Assembly (NCBI RefSeq): GCF_031877795.1 | Contig: NC_133933.1 | Location: forward strand, 27,166,529 to 27,230,528 | DNA length: 64,000 nucleotides | Reading direction: 5' to 3' | Source: Strix aluco | Lineage: Eukaryota > Chordata > Aves > Strigiformes > Strigidae | In this document: positions 57,305-64,000 of the stretch, one piece after another | Numbering within the stretch: position 1 is the stretch's first letter | Layout: every line of letters begins with the position of its first letter | Position numbers and translations under genes: made by a program | Notes under the pieces: generated by a model | Databases searched by the model: none | What the model saw: only the letters and a program-made list of their open reading frames with translations | What the model was told of the DNA's origin: nothing

Positions 57305-58329
57305 TGAAATTACTTAAAAGGCTTTTTGACTTAATAATGTAAAAAAAATTGAGAACTTTCACTATGATGATTCATCTGAACTTATTTACTAATGTAATTC
57401 TTTAGGGAAATGTTTTCTTGGTTTTTTTTTTTAATATATATTAGATTTTCTTGTGGTTGAGCTTGTTGCCTTTTTGATTCTATTTCCATCTTTCTTGTTC
57501 AAGGTAGAATAGGTTAAGTCAGCAGTATGGCCTTTGTTTCAGTAAAGAACTTGAAACAATATTCTATGTAATCTTCCCCTACCAGCACCCTGAAGGTTGA
57601 CAGTTTGTTCAGTATCTTAAGGAGAAGTTAAATGGAACAGCTGAACTGGCTTTTAACAGCTTGCAGTCCCTAAAGGAGGAGAGGGTAAAAGGATGCACAT
57701 TCTCAGTTGATCCTGCTCCTTTCTACGTAGTGGAATATTAAGTATTTCACTGAAATCACTCAACTTGAATTTGTCCACTTGTTTGCACCCTCCCACCCCT
57801 CAGCATTTCAGTGTGTTGAATCGACTCACTAAATCTAATAAATGTCATAGGTGGTGGGAGGTGCCGAGTGATATAAGAGGAACATAGTAAAGGATGGATT
57901 AATAACACCATTTCCCCTCTCCAGTTGCAGTATGCTGTTAACTTAAGCAGTTCTACTAAATAAATAAAAAAATTTAAAATTTCAGATCAAGGCTAGACCT
58001 ATCCTAGTCTAGGAAAGATAACTATTGAAAGAAAGCAAAAACATTGGCAAATTTAACTTTTACTGGTTTAATTGGAGTAGTTCATCAGTCACTTCTAACA
58101 TGTTTACAAATTGGCATTTTTGTTCCTTGTGGACTTGAGTGTCATATAGTTGTTCTCACAAAGTAATAGGTATTTTCCAAATGTAAAAAACACTGTCCCT
58201 GCCACAAGGAGATAAAAACATACATACAAAGGAGATTGAGGGAAATAGTATAGCAGGGTATTTGACTGTTGGCTGGTAAATAAGAATAAGCTGACTTTTT
58301 TTTTTTAATTAACTTGTCAGTATAAATCA

Positions 58330-58900
58330 GCTGTATTTCCCATGGGCAGCATGGCAGATGAGGATCTTCCAGAGGGAATTAACTGGAGAAAGGGTGAAAG
58401 CCGTACAGATAAGTTCATGAAAAATGTTATGTGCACAGGAAACAGGAAGAAGTCAAAGAACTGCTAATGCTAGGAGCATTAAAAGAAATAAAAATTTAAA
58501 AATTGCAGAATCTGATCTTTGACAAGGGAGAAGGAGATGACATGACAAAAAATGGAAAAATGTATGTGGGACATGAGAAGACTTGAATTAGATTTTGTGA
58601 TATTGGCAGTGGAATTTAAATAATCCTGTAGTCTTTGAAACCTGAACTTTTACCTAAAATGAGAATATCTGGCGAGGAGGAAGACTGGGACATGAGTATC
58701 ACTGCTGGTCACAGTTTTGTAGAGGTATTAAAAGATTTTGGAAATAGGAACAAGGAACAGGTGGTTTGGGTTTTGTTCTGTTCTAAAAGAACTGTATTAG
58801 TATTAAACTGACCCCAAGATGTCTTGGTGAGGTTTCAGGAAAGGAGTTGGTATCTGAACTAGATGAAAGGTAACAAATGGACAATAGGCACATTTGAGAA
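58330..58900 (+). repeat. Possible ancient amniote interspersed repeat, copy 2
   Basis: Purine-rich text with pieces such as GAGAATATCTGGCGAGGAGG, TAAAAGATTTTGGAAATAGG and AAGATGTCTTGGTGAGG follows the same remembered family as the 380-1320 stretch. Direct similarity between the two copies is weak by eye, as expected for very old insertions. Confidence 0.3.
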
Positions 58901-61900
58901 CCATCAACACGGATGTTCTGCGCTGCAGAACCTCAGCCCCCTCTCAGTATTTCAGGTTGCAGAGCTAAACATCCTCTAGAGTGCAGACCTACCTTGGTGT
59001 AAACCCAGCAGATGCTTTGAGTAGTTGCTGAAGCAGGATCCCCTCCATTTGATTTTGCTGCAAGAGAAATTAGCTGAAACACCGTTTAGAGAGAATTCTG
59101 AGTGTGTCATTGAAATTAATTCTCATTGCAGTCAGGCAGAGCCCAGGACCAATCTGCGGAACACACAGGAAGACTTAAGAGTTTGTCCAAGTATTTCTAC
59201 ATAGGAGAAAGTTCAAGGACAATGGGTGTTTAGAGCTCTGTGTCATAGTGAAGTCCAGATTCTTGTATGATGTGCACAGCCATGTTTTATTAATTGCATG
59301 GACATGGTGACTAACTGCAGTAAAGGAGCTGGTTCTGGGGAAGTTGTTTCCTAGGGTCTCTCAATAATTTAATTTTGGAGCCTCAAGTCTTAAGCTCTTG
59401 TGTAGACAGACAGTGGAGCTTTTAAAGAGTGATCTAGAGCACTGATGTTAGCTGTATTGTTTCAGCAATTTCCTTTCTTCGCCTGTCACCATTCTACCCC
59501 TAACTTATCTCTGTTAGTAGAGGTTCCATATTATGTATACAAGTATTTTGAGTAATGATATAAAATGCAACCCTTGCGTATGTAAAACAATACCATTTAT
59601 TTTACATATTAAGATACCAGCATGACTAAACCAGTTTAATTTTGAATGTGATTTTTTCAGTTATTGTATTAAAAGAAACCTAAGCTTATGTGAAGTTGAG
59701 TCTTATCAAGTAAGTTTAGAAGCTCACTTTACTTATTTGCTTGCTTGAGCCTGAATTCTTAAGAAATTGCTTTCTGTGCTCTCATGCTGTCACAACACTA
59801 TCCTGTTTTCAAGCCTGATTTTTTATGGTGGTATAATTAACAGACAGAGTACATTGATACAAAAAAAGACATCTACTGGTTTTGACACTGAGAATTAATT
59901 ATGAAATAAAAGACAGATTTGTGCTCAGGCTAGAATTAGCCTAGCAGTTCAAAATAGAAGCAGTCACCTTGGAATCATGTAACAAAAAGTGACACCCTTT
60001 CTTTTACTATAGGCTAAATATATCTTGTGAACTTTCGTTAAATGAATCATCTGTGTATCCGTTCTATCTGTTATTCTGTTTAATTAATTTGGAAAATAGT
60101 GGTTGCTTTCCTTTGAGAAGCACAGAGTTCATGTTTGTTAAATACTTTTAAAAAAAAAAACTGGTTATGCTTTTTGAAGTGGTTTAGATTATTATCAGAG
60201 AGGTTGTTCATTCTTACTAGAAAAAGGTGACATTCAGCATATCATTGGTAGCCAATTTTAAATGAAGTTTCAAAAGAGTATCTGTAATACTGTTTTTCAA
60301 ACCCTTTAATTAGTTTTTGCATGGAATACCTTACACAAAGTGCTGGCATCGTATTTTGCTCGTTCCTTGCAAGTGAACACAATTTGGATGCCTTTAATGC
60401 AACTTTCCTTATTTTATGGCAACAAAGACTCCTCCAAATACCTCACCCTGGTTAATGCAGAAAAAACATTGTGTTAATCTTGAGCACACAAAGAACCACT
60501 GGAGGGTAAGAGGAGGGCATCTGTTGGATAAGCTTTCAATATGATGGGAATGATAACAGACCTACAACTGTTGCAAAAACAGCTAATCTTTTACAGTATG
60601 TGATTAAAACCAATGCATATCTTCTTTTCAAAATTTGTTTATTGATGCAGAGGGGAATAGCCCTGTGTTTCCTAAGTAGACAAAGAGGGAACTTACTTTT
60701 GAGAAACCTGGCCGTTCTAAGCTGCCACAATTTGTACTAGCTGCAGTGACATTTTAAGTTTTCAGGCCTACGTGTTCTGGGTGGGTTATTTTTGTGATGG
60801 ATTGTCACTGTGATGGATGACCCCCTACTGCCTCTTCCATGTATTTGTCAGTAAAATAGTAGTTGTAGTAGTTTTTAGGCTTTTATAGTAAGAATTCTTG
60901 GGAAGATCAAAAAGTTATAAATCATCTTGGAGATTTGCATAACTAATGAAAAAGCTTCTTTTATTCCAATGAAGTAGTGGTTATGAGGAAGAAAATGAAG
61001 ATGCGGAGAAATCAGCTTTGGAAATCACTAATTAATTTCTTCATTTCCTGCTGAATAACATAGGACAGACTATCCTCATATATTTTCTAGTTTCAGTGTA
61101 ATTGACATTCTGATGCAGATTGGACCTTCCTTTAGAAGATGGGGATTTTTAAAGATTTAGTAAAGACTTCAAACTATTGATGTTGCTTTCAGGAAAGGGT
61201 TTAGCAACTGTGTTCATTAAAAAGATGACTAGCAATTAAAATATTTACAGAACAGTATGTAATAGTATGTAAACACTTTCCTAGGCCACAAAGTATGTTA
61301 ATTTTCAGACATTTATGCTACCTTCTGCTTAGTTGGCAGTGAGGCTACCAGCAGGTGACTGTTGATTATTCTTCAAACTTACAAAAACTACATGTAGCAC
61401 TAGTTGATTGCTGCCAGGAAGGGTGTTCTTAGGTTTGTACGTGAATGTTTAATATGTGCACTAAGGAGCTCTTCAGAGCTCTATTCAAACATTAACTATT
61501 CTTATGAGCTCACAAGCATTAAGGTAAGAATAGAAGTTTTGAGTTAGTGTACATCCAGGTCTGTAGGAAGTTAGTTCTGGCGCACAGTCCCTTGCTTAGT
61601 TTCATTTAAGAAGTTGCATGCATAAAAAAATAGTCCTGTGTGTGCACATTTTCTGAACATTAACAGAAGGTAGACATGACAATCTGGGTTTAAGACTTTG
61701 GGTCTGTTTGATGCACAAACTTGTTCTATTTAAGAATGCTTCCATTAAGCAATGTCTATCACTTTAGTTACCAACGCTGGCGAAGTTTCATTTGGACTTA
61801 TAACAAACATGTATTCATATATTTTTCATTAAATGAAGGCCATTGGGGCTTTTGGTGTCAACTACAGGAATGAAATGAATGTGGAATGGAATCAGTTCCT

Positions 61901-63950
61901 TGCTCATTAAATCCAAAAGCACCTGCTGTATTATTATTTGGCTGTAAACCAAAGAAAGAATGGTTTAGTTAAAACTGGGGGGAGGGGGGAAATCACTTAA
62001 TCAAATTTATACAGCTTTCTGAAAGTTACTGGAACTAAAGTAGTTGGTGATGTAATGTATGAAGTCAAAGAGTATTTTGCTATGCTGGAGAAAACTAATG
62101 GAAACATTCACTTGGGGTAAGACAAATGGTATTAAATGAGAAAACACACCATGAATTGCAAATGGAGCTGAGTTAATTTGTTGCTACAGTAGTGTTGCCC
62201 TACTGTTAAATGAAGGCTGTGTAATTATCTTGCTGGCAGAGATAATGTCAAAACCTCATTTCTCCTTACATGCCTCATTTTTACACGAGGGCTAATTGAG
62301 CTGCAAGGTGACAACTGATTATATATGGCTATCATCAGGTCCTCTTGCTCAATTTGCAAATAATGTTATCTTTTTTAAGTGATGATTTTTATCACATGTC
62401 AAATTAAGGCATTAAAAAAACTTTTTAAAGCTATTTTAGTAATTTGTAGCATTGCATTTCTGTCACTATTTTATTTATATTTTTCAGCATTAATTAATTC
62501 TTCCTCTAAGATTTTTGACATCCATTTTCTTGCCGTCCCTTTATTTAAAGCACAGACACACATGTACTTTTTAGTTTTTGCTGCTTCTTGATCATTATGA
62601 ATGAAAGGGCATTTTATAATCCCAAATATTAAGTTTTCTTTAACTTTTCTGTTGGGTCTCTTGCTCATTGGAAATGCCACTGAAAAATTTTTGTTAATAA
62701 ATGTCTGATTTAAAGCTTTTCCTTATGCCCAAAGAAGGCCAAGGATGCTGTGTCAAATAAAAGCACCATTACCTCTCTTTACTGTTGGCTTCATGAATAC
62801 CAAGGGGCCACTTCACTTTGTCAGTGCAGAACTAAAGGCTAATGCTGTTTGGCCTGATACTTTTTCTTGGTCTGCTTGGTCTCTGCTTTACCCATAGATG
62901 CAGTGCGGTCTCTTCCCAAGAGCTCTAAGGTGTGGTTTTTAACTGAAGTATGAACATTTAATTTTGCATTCCACTAATGTAAAGGAAAACCTCGATTTCC
63001 ATGTTCCTGCCCAAGAGTGCTGAGCTACAGAAGCAATGTGTGAGATAAGCCATAAGAACGTGCTTGGAAAAAGAGAACTAACCCTGAAAGAAAACAATTT
63101 TTGCAACTTTTCATAGATTTCTTACGTTATTTGGGAATACTGTTCATAAAGTATATGCAATACATTTGACAAAGAATCTAGTCTGAAATCATCTTAGTAT
63201 ATTGACTACACTTCCCCCTTGCAATTACATCTTGTACTGAAGTGGAACCTGGAAAGTTTGATACCCTTGTAATGACTGTCCTGTGTTTAGAGTACTCAGA
63301 CTCTTATCAGGGGGTTGATTGTAGTCTAAATAAATGGTATTCTATAACAAATTTAAAATAGGAAAAGATTTTAAATTGTAACATGAAAAAATGGACTCAG
63401 TCTGTTGCATTAAATAAATTTCAAAAAGAAAACATAAGTTATAACTGATGGAAGCTTAATAACATGAGCCCTTCTTGTTTGCTAAACAGCTATATTTATT
63501 CAGGATTAAAAGCAAATATACACTTTCATTCTCGGATCTTTTGTTAAATTTACATGTATTTTTATGTTTTTAAGGAGACTTAATTCTTCATTGGACATGA
63601 AGTTCAGCCCTGACCTGGCTTTTAAAAAAGTGAAATAATGATTCAAGACTGTCTAAATAAACAGTCTCGTATTTTACTTTATACTAGGCAATAACAGAAT
63701 GAAGCTTTGCTTTGAGATTAAAAACCTGAAAGGTGCTTCAGTATTTTCTTATAGTGATGTGCTTTTCCAGACTGTTTGTATCTTGTAGTGTAGGAAAGGT
63801 ACTCCTCTTTATTGGAAACCTCATGACCAAGACCTTAAATCATTTTATTTTATTAGATAGTTCTGCATTTGGAAATTAAATGATGTTGCTTAAAAAAAGG
63901 AATTACTGCAAGACAATTCACTATGTCTCTTGCTTGTCTGACATCGGGGA

Positions 63951-63971
63951 AGGGGGGAAAAAAAAAAAAAA
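63951..63971. repeat. G-run followed by poly(A)
   Basis: GGGGGG is followed by 14 A near the right edge. This is simple low-complexity sequence. Confidence 0.9.
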
Positions 63972-64000
63972 TCAAAGAGCTTCTCCTGGATGAAAGGAGT

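Larger units (their letters stand above)
28493..64000 (+). other. GPATCH2: GPATCH2 intron 5 (partial, over 35 kb)
   Basis: From the exon 5 donor to the window edge I recognise no further GPATCH2 exon. It could in principle hide a short alternative exon that I missed. The stretch is AT-rich with scattered ORFs of chance length. Recognisable items are an L1-like RT fossil (43018-43161), a GC-richer block (44860-45490), a possible CR1 relic (46020-46110), a clear CR1 3' end (56740-56965), a possible older repeat (58330-58900) and small tandem repeats. Confidence 0.7.

Overview
The window is vertebrate nuclear DNA, most likely from a bird. It has long introns, one well-defined CpG island and very few interspersed repeats, with one clear CR1-type LINE 3' end. 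The species is not determinable by eye. The bird call is an inference from the CR1 copy, the low repeat load and the protein similarity.

Layout. (1) Positions 1-5060 are the first part of intron 1 of SPATA17, which is read on the minus strand. (2) About 4640-6010 is a CpG island holding a divergent promoter. SPATA17 coding exon 1 lies on the minus strand (5128 to 5061) and GPATCH2 coding exon 1 on the plus strand (5581-5636), with 452 bp between the two start codons. A near-perfect palindromic RFX X-box (5157-5170) sits just upstream of the SPATA17 start, and an ETS-type site lies at 5400-5408. (3) Positions 5637-28492 carry GPATCH2 exons 2-5 (13355-14068, 19362-19423, 27437-27619, 28413-28492). 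Splice phases agree at every junction, and together the five exons encode 365 residues. (4) Positions 28493-64000 look like the start of a very long GPATCH2 intron 5. I could not recognise exon 6 or the C-terminal G-patch domain, so these probably lie beyond the window.

The two genes share a promoter but differ in role. SPATA17 is an IQ-motif (calmodulin-binding type) protein associated with sperm and cilia. GPATCH2 is a nuclear G-patch protein of the group that activates DEAH-box RNA helicases. The same head-to-head order is known in human 1q41.

The rest is intron with sparse features: a CR1 fragment, a short fossil of an L1/Tx1-like reverse transcriptase, two stretches resembling an old amniote repeat, a perfect 30-bp tandem duplication, small AT-rich repeats, homopolymer tracts and a GC-richer block near 45 kb. 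I found no convincing RNA genes, CRISPR arrays, intact transposons or undescribed gene systems. The most useful leads are the promoter X-box, the choice of GPATCH2 start codon, the weak exon 2 splice donor and the L1-like fossil.
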